The position numbers and the translations under genes were made by a program. From Chitinophaga sp. CF418 (GTDB taxonomy: Bacteria; Bacteroidota; Bacteroidia; Chitinophagales; Chitinophagaceae), in NCBI RefSeq assembly GCF_900142925.1, contig NZ_FRCN01000007.1, positions 310,001 to 374,000 of the forward strand: 64,000 bases of DNA. Reading direction: 5' to 3'. The notes under the pieces are model-generated. The model was not told where the DNA came from and ran no database searches. It worked only from the letters and a program-made list of their open reading frames with translations. Position 1 is the stretch's first letter; the number at the start of each line of letters is the position of its first letter. Shown here one piece after another: positions 44,439 through 55,600 of this stretch.

Positions 44439-45517
44439 GGCGCAGGTTTTAAGATGAGATCGTTCACCGTTAAGCCCTTGATGATCTCTACTTTCTGATA
44501 ATCCATCAGTCCTGTAAAAACTTTCCGCTTTTCCCCGCTCGCCAGTAAAACATAATTCCCCTCCAACAGGCATGCACGTGGGATAACGAGCGCGTTCTCT
44601 TTCTGGGCAACTATGATATTAGCTTCACAGGTTAGATTGGGATATAGCACAGGAGGCGGTTGCAGGAATTGTGCCTCTACCGTGAATGTCTTCGACCGTT
44701 CATGCATAAATGGTTTGACCTTTGTTACTATCGCCTGGAACAGCTGCCCCCGGTAACTATCCATGGTGATAATAATTTTCTGTTCGGGTCTTATACGCGC
44801 AATATCGTATTCATCAACCTGCAATTCCAGCAGAAAAGAAGAGGCATCGCCAATTACAGCAATAGGTTGTTGTATGTTCACCATTTCTCCCTCTTCGACC
44901 AGAATATCATACAGCTTGCCGCTGTACTCACTTTTGATTGTATAATCGCCGACCTGCGACTTCGATATCTCCAGGTTCTTTAGCGCTTGTTTTTCTCCGA
45001 AGCTGATCTCCCGTTTTAATTCTGCATAGCGAAGGCGGGCAGCGTCGTAATTGTTGCGAGAGGTCTTCCAGGCAAGTTCGCGTTGCTCCAGCTCATTGCG
45101 GCTGCCTATCTGTTGGGCCCAAAGATTGCGCTGTCGCTCCAGCTGTATAGCATCCTGTTCCAGCTTCATCTTCGCAAGGTCAATATTTAAGCGCAATTCC
45201 GCGATCCTTTGGGAATTGGCTGTCTGTGCAGCATGCTCCGCCGCAATACGGGCGTTCTCTGCCTGTAACTGTGCAGTAACACCCGAAAGTTTCAGTATAG
45301 CCTTACCCTTGTCAACCAGATCTCCTTCCTTTACTATCCATTTGTCAGCTATCCCATTGACCCGGGAGAAAACTTCATACTGATTGCTGCTTTTTACGAT
45401 GCCCGAAGCATATACGGATTCAGTGATGTTTTCGAGAACAGGCGTTGTTTTTTCCTCCTGCCTTTTACAGGAAATACCTATGAAAAGTAAGCTCAGCAGA
45501 AGGAGAGGATATTTCAT
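44435..45517 (-). CDS. Membrane fusion (HlyD/MacA-like) lipoprotein
   Basis: The start at 45517 gives a lipoprotein signal (MKYPLLLLSLLFIGISCKRQ) with lipobox Cys. Next come a biotinyl-lipoyl-like half (VYASGIVKSSNQYEVFSRVN), a long alpha-helical hairpin (ENARIAAEHAAQTANSQRIA, AQQIGSRNELEQRELAW) and beta-barrel parts (GKLYDILVEEGEMVNIQQPI, LQVDEYDIARIRPEQKIIIT). It links the inner-membrane permease to an outer-membrane channel. First gene of the three-gene exporter operon; the channel (TolC) must be encoded elsewhere, perhaps the one at 51192. Confidence 0.88.
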   Translation of the reverse strand: MKYPLLLLSLLFIGISCKRQEEKTTPVLENITESVYASGIVKSSNQYEVFSRVNGIADKWIVKEGDLVDKGKAILKLSGVTAQLQAENARIAAEHAAQTANSQRIAELRLNIDLAKMKLEQDAIQLERQRNLWAQQIGSRNELEQRELAWKTSRNNYDAARLRYAELKREISFGEKQALKNLEISKSQVGDYTIKSEYSGKLYDILVEEGEMVNIQQPIAVIGDASSFLLELQVDEYDIARIRPEQKIIITMDSYRGQLFQAIVTKVKPFMHERSKTFTVEAQFLQPPPVLYPNLTCEANIIVAQKENALVIPRACLLEGNYVLLASGEKRKVFTGLMDYQKVEIIKGLTVNDLILKPAP

Positions 45518-45643
45518 AAACGAAACATTGTGAGTCGCAACTATCTTCCTCAAATTAGTGTTCAAAAAGCAGTCTCCCAATGAGTCTGGTCAATATACCC
45601 GGTGATGATCATCATTTAAAAGGGCGTTTATTCTTACCTGTAA

Positions 45644-47794
45644 TTAAACTTCCTCCAGCCTGAACGGCAATTGACGCACCCTTTTCCCCGTAAGATCAAA
45701 AATCGCGTTACACAACGCCGGTGCAAAAGCCGGCAATCCAGGCTCACCAACACCCCCAGGCTTCTCATCGTTCTCCATAATATGCACCTCAATTTCCGGG
45801 ATTTCATTGATCCGCGGCATAGGGTAGGAGTGAAAGTTCCTTTCCACCGCCTTCCCTTGTTCGAAATGTGTCGCATGATTCAATGCTGCACCCAGTGCCA
45901 TGACGATACTCCCTTCCACCTGGGCACGAATAATATCAGGATTTACATACCAGCCGCAGTCGATCAGTGCAAACACTTTGTCAATTTTGATGGTTCGGTC
46001 CTGCTGCCTGGATACTTTCACCACCTGACCTACCATACTGCCAAAGCATTCTGTAATCGCCACACCCCAGCCATCGTTCTTTCGTCGTGCCTCCCAGTTA
46101 CTAATGGCGGCTAATTTGTCTACCAGCGCCCGATACCGGTCAAATGTAAAATGCGCTTTCCGGAATGCAAGCGGGTCCTGTGAAGCAAGATGTGCCAGTT
46201 CGTCTATAAAACACTCACAGGCAAATGCGTCAATATTTGCGCCTGGGGCGCGCCACCACATAGTTGGTATAGGTGATTTAATGGCTACACTCCCGAAGCT
46301 GTAATGCGGTATTGTTTTATAATAGTCGTAAATAATGCCACCTATCCCCCCGGTATTCTCCTTCAGCGCTTGTGGCTCGGCTTCTTTGTCTTCCCCCGCA
46401 CTGGAATATTGTGTAGCTGAAATGATCTGCAACGCAAATATCTTCTTTTGTGCGTCCACACCCCCTCTGCATCTATACAATGCCCCCGGACGGAAAGGTC
46501 CCGCGCCCATATCATCCTCTCTTGTCCACATTACCTGTACGGGCGCTTTCATCTCTTTAGAAATAAGCGCCGCTTCATGAGGATAATCGAGGAATGCTTT
46601 TCTACCGAAACCTCCACCGAGAAAGGTCATATTCACTGTCACTTTTTCAATAGGCACATGAAGTCTCTCGCTTAAATCTGCCTGCACCCAGAGCGCTTCC
46701 TGTATAGGTCCCCATATCTCTATACTATTGTCCTTCACATCTGCAATACAGTTAAGTGGCTCCATACAACTATGCGACTGATACGGCATTTCATATACAG
46801 CATCTATCGCTGCCGAAGACTGCTTCAACGCTGTTTCAAAGCTCTCAGGCGACGAGAATTTATTCAGATCCTCCTGCATCCTTGCAAAAATCTGTTCTGA
46901 ATCGAGATGCTCAAACCCCTCATCATCCCACTGGACCTTCAATAGTTTGCGTCCCTGCATAGCAGCCCACAAGGAATCTGCCACTACAGCCACACCTTCG
47001 CACCATATACCAAATACAGGCCGCTGCACCTTAAAAACACGCTTTACACCTTTAATGGATCTCGTTGCCGAGTCATCAAAACTCTTCACTTTCCCCCTGA
47101 ACCTTGGATTCCGTTCCACTACGGCATACAACATCCCCGGCAGTTTTTTATCCAGTCCAAACACCGCTGTACCATTGGTTTTAGCGGCGGTATCATTACG
47201 ACGTAAAGACTTACCAATAATTTTATAATCTTTACGCTCTTTTAGTTTGACTTCCGTAGGTGGCTTTAATCGGGCAGCATCTTTTACCAGCGTACCATAG
47301 TTGAGTCTTTTTCCCGTTCCCCGATGAATCACCTCTCCATTTTCCGCATAACATTCGGCAGGATTAACATGCCATTGCTTTGCAGCCGCTTCAATCAGCA
47401 TTTCCCTTGCAGAAGTGCCAACGCGCAGTAATTGCTGATACCAGCCACGTACAGAGAAACTTCCTTCCTGTGGCTGTGGTCCATATTTCGTCGGATGGAC
47501 GGCCGCATACTGAACGCTCACCTGATCCATGCTGACTTCCAGTTCTTCCGCAATGATCTGCGGAATGGATTGCCAGGTGCCTTGTCCCATTTCTGACCGG
47601 TGATTAAAGATAGTCACCTTGCCGCTGGAGTCTATTGATATCCATGACATCAGCTCCGTCACATCATCAGCGCGGACAATCTCACCTGTACTTTTCCCTA
47701 TTGCCGGCCAGTAATAGCCGATAGTCAAAGCAAGGCCGGACAAGCCCGCCTGCTGCAGAAAAGCTCTTCTGGAAAGGTCCTTTTTATGTTCCAT
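45644..47794 (-). CDS. Xanthine-dehydrogenase-family molybdopterin subunit (IorB-like)
   Basis: A twin-arginine-type leader (LSRRAFLQQAGLSGLALTI) suggests Tat export or a leftover leader. The protein is about 716 residues with the molybdenum-cofactor motifs of the isoquinoline 1-oxidoreductase beta branch: GQGTWQSIPQIIAEELEV, FLGGGFGRKAFLDYPHEA with the cofactor-binding GGGFGRK, and GGVGEPGLPAFAPALCNA, where the Glu is the catalytic base. Such enzymes hydroxylate aromatic N-heterocycles or oxidise aldehydes, passing electrons to a small 2Fe-2S subunit. No such subunit gene is adjacent, which is unusual for this family. The gene is on its own between the exporter operon and the LPG-synthase-like gene. 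Confidence 0.88.
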   Translation of the reverse strand: MEHKKDLSRRAFLQQAGLSGLALTIGYYWPAIGKSTGEIVRADDVTELMSWISIDSSGKVTIFNHRSEMGQGTWQSIPQIIAEELEVSMDQVSVQYAAVHPTKYGPQPQEGSFSVRGWYQQLLRVGTSAREMLIEAAAKQWHVNPAECYAENGEVIHRGTGKRLNYGTLVKDAARLKPPTEVKLKERKDYKIIGKSLRRNDTAAKTNGTAVFGLDKKLPGMLYAVVERNPRFRGKVKSFDDSATRSIKGVKRVFKVQRPVFGIWCEGVAVVADSLWAAMQGRKLLKVQWDDEGFEHLDSEQIFARMQEDLNKFSSPESFETALKQSSAAIDAVYEMPYQSHSCMEPLNCIADVKDNSIEIWGPIQEALWVQADLSERLHVPIEKVTVNMTFLGGGFGRKAFLDYPHEAALISKEMKAPVQVMWTREDDMGAGPFRPGALYRCRGGVDAQKKIFALQIISATQYSSAGEDKEAEPQALKENTGGIGGIIYDYYKTIPHYSFGSVAIKSPIPTMWWRAPGANIDAFACECFIDELAHLASQDPLAFRKAHFTFDRYRALVDKLAAISNWEARRKNDGWGVAITECFGSMVGQVVKVSRQQDRTIKIDKVFALIDCGWYVNPDIIRAQVEGSIVMALGAALNHATHFEQGKAVERNFHSYPMPRINEIPEIEVHIMENDEKPGGVGEPGLPAFAPALCNAIFDLTGKRVRQLPFRLEEV

Positions 47795-47991
47795 CGAGGT
47801 GAAATTATTTTACCGTTTGAAAAATCCCTAAATACCTGGCTATCTTCAAATTCAATCTGAGAGTGGTGTTTAAATGCGTCTGAAAGTGACTATAGTAAAA
47901 GATAGCATATACCTATCAAATTTAATGTATTCAATCAAAAATTGGCTGACATCTTCGATCATCGGTTATTCTACATTATGTCAGGTAATTA

Positions 47992-49038
47992 TCAAGCCTT
48001 CGCCCTAAGCCAGCTTCTGTATAACAGAAAACCTGCAGGCATAGGAAACCAGAAAGATAAAAGCCTGTAAAGCAGCGTAACAATAACGCTGGCGCCCAGC
48101 GGTAGCCCCAGGCTGGTAAAGAAGAACGTCATGCCGCTTTCATACACTACCAGCGCCCCGGGAGATATAGGTAGGGTAGAGACGATCTTGGTGCATATAA
48201 AACACAATAACACACTAAACATAGAGACAGGAATACCCAGTCCTTCAAACAACGCCAATATGGTGAGTGCATCAACTGCAACTACAAGCAGCTGTGCAAG
48301 AAATGCATGGAACATGCTCTTTTTATTACTTTGTAGAAATGCTGATAACTGTACTTCACTTCCCTGAAATTGCTGTTGCTTTATTCTCCTGGTGATTTTT
48401 TCAAGTAGTTTCCTGGCAAACTTTACTTTGGTAAGCCTCCTGTAAAGACCGTGAAAAAACTCCTTTCTGCCCGCAAATATAGTAGCAGTGCCAATTACCA
48501 AATAGACCAGTATGCCGGCCAGCAAAACTCCGTTAAATACATATGGTATCTTGCCATGAAAGAAACTAGCCCCAAGCAGAAATATTATCAGTATTTCGAG
48601 TGTAACATAAAACGTCAGTAGTTCCGCAACTATCAACGTAATCACTTTTGCTGTTTCTATTTTAAACCGTCCGAGAAAACTGAAAATATACGTTTTGCCA
48701 CTGATCCCGGCACTTGGCATGACCTGGTCGAAGAACAGGGAGATAACAGAGGCCCTGATAAGTGCTCCCACCTTAGGCAACCGTTCCTGCTTAAAAGTCC
48801 TTAACAGGAAAAAATAAACCATTGCATTGAAGAAATAGGTCATGAGCTGTGAGAAGATGGCGAGCGACAACCAATACGCATTCACCTTCCTGAGAAGTTT
48901 AAACTCTTTCCTGATTTCGGGGAAATAGTGGATAACAAGAATAAGAAGCAGTACAAAAATGGCCAACGACCACCAATAAGCGGGACGTATTTTTCTGTTC
49001 CCCTGATAGGATTTGTCATTCTTATTTTCAACTGACAT
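47992..49038 (-). CDS. LPG-synthase-like integral membrane protein (UPF0104)
   Basis: The start at 49038 is preferred to 49116 because it leads straight into the first helix (RIRPAYWWSLAIFVLLLI pattern after a short polar lead). About eight membrane helices are visible (WLSLAIFSQLMTYFFNAM, ELLTFYVTLEILIIFLLGA, VLLAGILVYLVIGTATIFAG, ALTILALFEGLGIPVSMFSV). It matches the lysylphosphatidylglycerol-synthase transmembrane (UPF0104) family, which in MprF acts as flippase-like part; stand-alone copies are of unknown function and often sit near lipid or glycan genes. No synthase domain is attached. The dispersed repeat at 49120 lies just upstream of the start. Confidence 0.85.
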   Translation of the reverse strand: MSVENKNDKSYQGNRKIRPAYWWSLAIFVLLLILVIHYFPEIRKEFKLLRKVNAYWLSLAIFSQLMTYFFNAMVYFFLLRTFKQERLPKVGALIRASVISLFFDQVMPSAGISGKTYIFSFLGRFKIETAKVITLIVAELLTFYVTLEILIIFLLGASFFHGKIPYVFNGVLLAGILVYLVIGTATIFAGRKEFFHGLYRRLTKVKFARKLLEKITRRIKQQQFQGSEVQLSAFLQSNKKSMFHAFLAQLLVVAVDALTILALFEGLGIPVSMFSVLLCFICTKIVSTLPISPGALVVYESGMTFFFTSLGLPLGASVIVTLLYRLLSFWFPMPAGFLLYRSWLRAKA

Positions 49039-49116
49039 GTTATAAACCAGTTTAGAACCCACCCGGGTTATACACTCACAGGAAATATCGTATTTATACC
49101 CGGCAGAAGCTGCCAC

Positions 49117-49432
49117 GTTCGGGTATCAACCTCAAAAGTGATGCCCGAAGGTGAAACACCAGTGGGATCTCGTCCTGCAATGTCTTTTTATTAGAATTTA
49201 TTGTAATTATACAACGGCATATCAGCACTACATCAATTCCATGTATGGGGCATGGATACTTCATGAATAAAGCATAGTTTCTGTACTGATAGTTTAGTAT
49301 CCCCTAGCTTAATCGCCTGTAAACGTTCATGGAAAAAAGCAACCCATCCACTCAAAATCCGTAAATTTATAAACACCCAACTGAACCCATAAGGGAAGAG
49401 TTCGTATAACTAAAACAACCTGATTCCACATT
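49117..49432. other. Intergenic region between divergent genes
   Basis: No gene. It holds the second copy of the dispersed hairpin repeat (49120-49157) and must contain the promoters for the LPG-synthase-like and GMC genes; no clear boxes found. Confidence 0.4.
49120..49157. repeat. Dispersed hairpin repeat, copy 2
   Basis: CGGGTATCA (49120-49128) pairs with TGATGCCCG (49139-49147), one G-T pair, around the loop ACCTCAAAAG; then GTGAAAC. Same element as at 39902-39938, in the same orientation. Confidence 0.6.
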
Positions 49433-51160
49433 ATGTTTGCTAATTCATTGTTCATTAATACAAAAGGTATACAACAAAACACCTTCGACGCCATCGTGAT
49501 CGGCTCCGGTATCAGCGGAGGATGGGCTGCCAAAGAACTCTGCGAACAGGGACTGAAAACACTGGTGCTCGAGAGAGGCAGAAATGTAGAACATATAAAA
49601 GATTATCCTACCGCCACCATGGCTCCCTGGGAGTTTAAGCACCGCGGACAGCTATCCAAAGAGTTTCTCCAGGAAAATCCGCTGATCAGCAAGGCAGCCG
49701 GATTTGCAGAAGACACCGCTCACTTCTTTATCAAAGACAAAGACCATCCCTACATACAGGAAAAGCCATTCGACTGGATACGTGGCTACCAGGTGGGGGG
49801 AAAATCGCTTACCTGGGGCCGTGCCTGCCAGCGTTGGAGTAACTTCGAATTTACCGCCCCAGAACGTTATGGTTATGGTATCGGATGGCCCGTGAGCTAT
49901 GATACAATAGCGCCCTGGTATTCTCATGTCGAAAAATTTATAGGCGTGTGCGGTACCCGCGATGGGATAGACGCTATGCCCGACGGAGAATTCCTGCCGC
50001 CCTTTGATCTGAACTGTGTTGAAGCCGAGATCCAGCGAAAGATCCGGGCAAACTATAAAGACCGTTACCTGGTACATGCACGATGGGCACAACTTACTGC
50101 CCCTCAGGACGTCCATCTACAGCAGGGTAGGACAAAGTGCCAGGCCAGGAATTTATGCATGCGCGGTTGCCCCTTCGGTGGTTATTTCAGCTCCGTTTCT
50201 TCCACACTCCCCTGGGCGAAGAAGACAGGCCATCTTACAGTAAGACCGTTTTCCGTCGTTCATTCCATTATCTATGATGAACAAAAAAGAAAAGCTGCCG
50301 GCGTCCGGGTCATTGACGCGAATACAAAGGAAGTAACCGACTTCTTTGCCCGCATCATATTCGTAAATGCGGCTGCTTTGAATACAAACCTGATCTTACT
50401 GAACTCTACCAGCAACCGTTTCCCCAACGGCCTGGGAAACGATAGTGACCTGTTGGGCAAATATGTAGCTTTCCATAATTACCGCGCATCGGTGAATGCT
50501 GAAATGGAGGGCATGGAAGACAACTACTACTACGGACGAAATCCCACAGAGCCGATCATTGCGAATTACCGCAATTTGCACCAACAGGACACTGACTATG
50601 CTGGCGGTTTCACCACCTTTATGGGCGCCTATCGCCCACGTGCAAACGGAGAACTGTTAGATGTTAATATCGGTGCCGCCTATAAAGAAGCATTATCGGA
50701 ACCCGGCGGTTGGCGTACTTACATGTACATGCAGGGCGAAACTATCCCGAAGGAAACAAATCACGTAAGACTAAGCCCCGACAAAAAAGATCAATGGGGC
50801 ATGCCCTTATTGATCATGTCGGTGGATTATGATGATAATGATGAAAGAATGATCAAAGATTTTCTGATCCAAAGCGCAGAAATGATGGACAAGGCAGGTT
50901 GCAAAAACATCGAACAACACGACAACCACCAGGCCCCTGGTCTTGACATTCACGAAATGGGAGGTTGCAGAATGGGCAAGGATATCCGTACTTCCCTGCT
51001 GAACGAGTGGAATCAGTTACATCACTGTAAAAACGTATTTGTGACCGATGGCGCCGCCATGACGAGTACCGGTAATCAAAGCCCGTCCCTGCTATATATG
51101 GCACTAACAGCAAGAGCAGCTACCTATGCCGTCAGCGAAATGAAAAAAGGGAATATATAG
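49433..51160 (+). CDS. GMC-family oxidoreductase
   Basis: A 575-residue FAD protein of the glucose-methanol-choline family. The Rossmann motif IVIGSGISGGWAAKELCE is at the N-terminus, GYQVGGKSLTWGRACQRW is the GMC signature-like region, and the C-terminal active-site part has HEMGGCRMG with the catalytic His, then FVTDGAAMTSTGNQSPSLLY with the conserved Asn. It would oxidise an alcohol or sugar. In Bacteroidota such genes are often paired with a small gluconate-dehydrogenase-subunit-3-like protein; none is adjacent here. Convergent with the TolC gene, 31 bases apart. Confidence 0.9.
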   Translation: MFANSLFINTKGIQQNTFDAIVIGSGISGGWAAKELCEQGLKTLVLERGRNVEHIKDYPTATMAPWEFKHRGQLSKEFLQENPLISKAAGFAEDTAHFFIKDKDHPYIQEKPFDWIRGYQVGGKSLTWGRACQRWSNFEFTAPERYGYGIGWPVSYDTIAPWYSHVEKFIGVCGTRDGIDAMPDGEFLPPFDLNCVEAEIQRKIRANYKDRYLVHARWAQLTAPQDVHLQQGRTKCQARNLCMRGCPFGGYFSSVSSTLPWAKKTGHLTVRPFSVVHSIIYDEQKRKAAGVRVIDANTKEVTDFFARIIFVNAAALNTNLILLNSTSNRFPNGLGNDSDLLGKYVAFHNYRASVNAEMEGMEDNYYYGRNPTEPIIANYRNLHQQDTDYAGGFTTFMGAYRPRANGELLDVNIGAAYKEALSEPGGWRTYMYMQGETIPKETNHVRLSPDKKDQWGMPLLIMSVDYDDNDERMIKDFLIQSAEMMDKAGCKNIEQHDNHQAPGLDIHEMGGCRMGKDIRTSLLNEWNQLHHCKNVFVTDGAAMTSTGNQSPSLLYMALTARAATYAVSEMKKGNI

Positions 51161-51191
51161 CTGCTGTTTTCCCCATTAATAGAGAACATTG

Positions 51192-52679
51192 TTATCTGCT
51201 CTTATTGATCACATACTTCAATTCCCCTTTCTTTTCAAAATCATATAAGGTCAGCTTACGTATTGTAAAATACAACTGCCAGTATACTTTTAATGCTTCA
51301 TAATATGCGGTCACCGAGCGTTCCCTATTGACCCGGGCAATATTGAGATCATTGAGTGTGATAGCCCCCCTGAGAAATCTTTGTTGTTCCAGTACATAAT
51401 TCTCTTCGGATATTTCGCGGCTTTCCCGCGCCACACCCAGTTGCTGTGGCAGCAGACTCCAACGGGATACCTGGAGGGCGATTTCCTGTTCCAGCTCTAC
51501 CTGCTCCTGTTCTATCTGATGCTCCACCATGCTGAGATCAGCTTCCGCGCGGCGTCGCTTAGTGCTGGCATTGCCCCAGTCGAGAATAGGCATACTGAAT
51601 CCGATGGAAAGGTTCTGCTGGTTCTCCATTCTATCAAATAGTTTCGGAAGGTTTGGGGCCGTATTAGACAACCCGAAATTAGCTGAGATCCTGAACTGCA
51701 CCTTGTTGGCCGCAGTTACTTCTGCTACATGCTGTTCTGCCTCCAACCTGTTAAGCCTGAATTTCAACACTTCCTGGCTGTTGTTTTTTGCCCGCTCAAG
51801 GGCCTCCGGAAATCCCACAACAAAAAAAGAAGCATCTTCCGGCAAGCTTATCATCCAGTTCACCTCCGGATCCAGGTTCAGATAACGGGCCAGCTCCTGC
51901 CTGGCAAGGAAGAGGTCTACACTGTCCTGCGTCAGCGCCTTCTGTGCTTCAAGTACGTTCAGCCGCAATTGCAGCAATTCGCTCTGCCCGACTGTTCCCA
52001 GTTTGAAACGCTCTTTTGCTATTTGTAATAAGGTGTCTGAATTAGCAAGGTTCTTCGCCGTTAATGCCTTTTGTGTTTGCGCTAGTAGTAAATTGAAAAA
52101 CTTATCTATAGTCGATAGTCCGATATCTTCCATATCAGAAGCAAACTTCCTGTCTGCCAGTTCAAAACGAAGCGGCTCCGTCTTTTTTAACCACTTGTAT
52201 TGATTATATCCCAACGTATTCTGAGTATATGCAAGAGAAACCGGTACTGAAGAATAACTAACTGAACTATTTGTACCAAATACATCAATACGGTTTAACC
52301 TATACCCCAATGATAAGATCCCACCTGTTGCCGTGATGTTCTGCTGTAGACTCAGGTATACCGAACTGTAAGCCTGATTCTGACTAACGAAGCTATCCTC
52401 GCCAGTTGATAAGGTGATCTTATTAATACTGCGGGAATAGTTGGGTACCGTACCTTCCAGGTAAAGCGCCGGCTTCCTGGAGATCTGATAACTGCGGTAA
52501 TTCCATTGGCTGCTCTGATGACTATTGAGGGCAATCTTGTATGACAGGGACTGCCGTTGTGCAACAAGCACAGCTTCCTGAAGATCTATTGCCCGCTGCG
52601 CAAGCGTTAACGGAACATAAGAGGATGCCACCAAAAGCATGACGATCATTTTTCTGCAAATACAGGTCATGGTCTTCAT
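51192..52679 (-). CDS. TolC-family outer-membrane channel
   Basis: A signal peptide (MIVMLLVASSYVPLTLAQR) is followed by typical TolC repeats: IDLQEAVLVAQRQSLSYKI, then the alternate coiled helices ALTAKNLANSDTLLQIAKER, LLQLRLNVLEAQKALTQD and later VTAANKVQFRISANFGLSNT. The length of 495 is normal. It overlaps the RND gene upstream by four bases (ATGA at 52676-52679) and is the last gene of the seven-gene operon. It forms the outer-membrane exit duct of the pump encoded upstream. Confidence 0.92.
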   Translation of the reverse strand: MKTMTCICRKMIVMLLVASSYVPLTLAQRAIDLQEAVLVAQRQSLSYKIALNSHQSSQWNYRSYQISRKPALYLEGTVPNYSRSINKITLSTGEDSFVSQNQAYSSVYLSLQQNITATGGILSLGYRLNRIDVFGTNSSVSYSSVPVSLAYTQNTLGYNQYKWLKKTEPLRFELADRKFASDMEDIGLSTIDKFFNLLLAQTQKALTAKNLANSDTLLQIAKERFKLGTVGQSELLQLRLNVLEAQKALTQDSVDLFLARQELARYLNLDPEVNWMISLPEDASFFVVGFPEALERAKNNSQEVLKFRLNRLEAEQHVAEVTAANKVQFRISANFGLSNTAPNLPKLFDRMENQQNLSIGFSMPILDWGNASTKRRRAEADLSMVEHQIEQEQVELEQEIALQVSRWSLLPQQLGVARESREISEENYVLEQQRFLRGAITLNDLNIARVNRERSVTAYYEALKVYWQLYFTIRKLTLYDFEKKGELKYVINKSR

Positions 52680-55600
52680 ATGGTTTTATGAGTTTCCCGC
52701 CGACGGTAGATCAGCCAGTAAAGAAGGGGAACAAAGAACAAACTTACCAGCAGCCCTAAGGTCATGCCGCCAAGTAGGGTTAATGATAATGGCTTTTGCA
52801 ACTCCGATCCCAGGTCCCGCATGAAGAGCGTTGGAAGAAGCGCTCCCACAGTGGAAAGGCTGATCATGACCATCGGTTTGAGACGACGCAGGCCTCCCAG
52901 GTGAATAGCCTCGATAAGAGGCACACCCTGTCGCCTGTAACTGTTAATGGCATCTATCTTAAGAATGCTGTCATTAATAACCAGCCCGCTCATGATTACA
53001 ATACCAATCATGGACATCAGGTTGAGGGAGCTGCCTGCTACATACAGGAAAATGAATGCGCCCAGTATCGCGATAGGTAGTTCTGCCAGAATAAACAGTG
53101 GCTGTAACAGCGATTCGAACTGCACAGATAATATAAAATACAATAGCACCACAGAGAGCAGTAGAATGAAAGACATCTGCCGGATCAGCGCCTGGTTATC
53201 AAAATAACTCCCTGTAAGTGTGATCGAAAGCTCCCCGTTGTTTTTCACAAGCTTATCTTCCAGTTTTGCCAGCACACTTTCTGCATTTGCAACTTCAAGG
53301 GAGATCGGATAATATTCTCCCTGTTTTCCGGCGGTGATCAACCGGTAGTCGTCATCAGGTGATGAGGTAACAAAAGTGGACAAAGGATATTGCTGATCTT
53401 TTTTCCCTTTGACAGTAGTTTGTATAAGTAATTCCTGCAGGCTGGAATACTCCCTGGATGCAACGACTATAGGCACCAGCTCCTTTGCTCCCTGGAAATT
53501 GTCTACATACAGCGGTTTAAGGGCATTGCTGAGCGTATTATTAAGATCGGGTAGGCTCACTCCGTACAGGCTTGCCAGCTCCGTATTTGTTCTCAAAATA
53601 AGTCTTTGCTGGTGCGCAATGGGAGCAATAGGTATTCCTGGTAATAAGTATGTCAGCCGGTGGCGAAATGCTTCACTCCGCCTGACCGGGGGCATAGCAC
53701 GGGAATCTTTTTCGCTTATCTCCAACACCAGGGGGGCTCGCCTGTCGGCAAATACGGCATCAAACGCATTCTCCGCCGGGTGTAGCTCTATCAGTGCCTC
53801 AGGATAATACCTGACTACCTCCTGAGGTAGTTTTCCGGTCAATAGAGGCAGGTATTCGCTCTTTTTGAGGTGTATATATATTCTGGCCTGATTAGAGGCC
53901 ATTTCGCGCATTTCTGATAGCAGATACTGCTGTGCACCGGTCCAGACGTTATAACGCTGAATATAGGGTTTAAATGGCCTTAATAAGCTATCTATACGCG
54001 CATTGGCAGTGAATGGATCCGTATAGCCATTCCAGTCGATCTGCACATCCAGGTCCTGCCGGCTGATGGGCGGAAGCCGTTCCTTTTTGATGTGTACGAA
54101 ACAGAATGTTCCTGCCAGCATAACGGCAAGGACCAACACTACGGTTAAAGTAGTATGCTTGAATACCCAGTGTATGCCTTTCTCATACCACCCCGTTACA
54201 TTCACCAGGGCGGGAATCTGGTGCTTCCCTTCCTCTTGGAATGGCCTTAATCTGTGCATGAGCAGAAATAACGGCGGAAGCAGTAATACAGATACCAGCA
54301 TCGAAGCTATGATGCCGATAGTGATCGATAAGGCCTGGTCAAAGAAGATAGCCCCTGCCAGTCCGCTCAGAAATAGCAAGGGTACAAAAACAGCGCAATT
54401 GGTCAGTACAGAAGATACCAGGGGGATAATGATCTCGTTCGGACCGTCCACACTGGCCTCCTCCAGCGATTTGCCCTGTTGACGGTGCAACGTAATAGTA
54501 TCAATCACCACAATGGAGTTGTCAATGATCATCCCCAGCCCAAGTATCAATCCTCCAAGAGAGATCACATTGAATGAAATATCAGAGAGATAGAAGCCAA
54601 GCTGGCTAAGCACCAGCGATACAGGAATAGTGATCCCCACCAGGATGGCAGCGCCCGGTTTACGGATGAAGATCATCATGCAGATGAACGCCAGGATGCC
54701 ACCCAGCACCAGGTCCTGGTGAAGATTGCCAATGGAATAGTTCAGCAACGCTGTCTGATCCTGGCTTACCTTAAACTGTAATCCCGGGTAATCTTGTCTG
54801 AACTGCGCTACCAGCCGACGGAAAGATTTTTGAAGGTCTTCCATTCTGGCGGCTGACTGCTTGATAATGGCCATATCTATTGCTCTATGGCCGTCTGCAT
54901 AAAAAGCGCCGGTAGCAGGTGCATTGTTCAGGCTGACTTCAGACAGTTCCTCGAGCCTGAAAATACGTCCATTCACCTGCAGGGGAATCTGCCTGATGTC
55001 GTCCAGATCCTGCAGACTGGCAACGAATTTCAGATAGTAACGATAATGACCATCCCTTACCATCACATTCCCTAAACTGATCCTGTTCTCCTGGAATACA
55101 TTGAGCAGATTGCCTGCATTCAGTCCCAGTGTCCGCAGATAGTCTTCCCGCGGCTGCAGCTGGACCTGGGGCGTCGTAAAACCGGTGATGTCCACCATGG
55201 AGATCTCGGGCGACTGCTCCAACCGTCTCCGCACGATCTCTCGGGCAAAACTGCTGATCTCTGCAAGCCGCTGCGGACTTTCATTCCCAAACTTATCGTA
55301 TAGCTGTAAATGAAATACCGGAATATCAGAAACACTGATGCGGGTAACGAGAGGACGTGCGGTTCCCGGAGGCAGGTGATTCATCAGCATATCTACCTTT
55401 TCATTCACCGCAATGAAAGCCATAGACATATCCGTTCCGTGAGTGAAAATAAGTTGAATGTCCCCACGGCCTTCACCAGAGGAGCTTTCAATCCCATCCA
55501 GGGCGTTGAGTTGTCGCATAGCATCCCGCATTGGCGAAGTGATGTTTTGTTCAATCTCTCTCGCAGACTGATTCGGAACTTGTATACGGATGTTGATATG

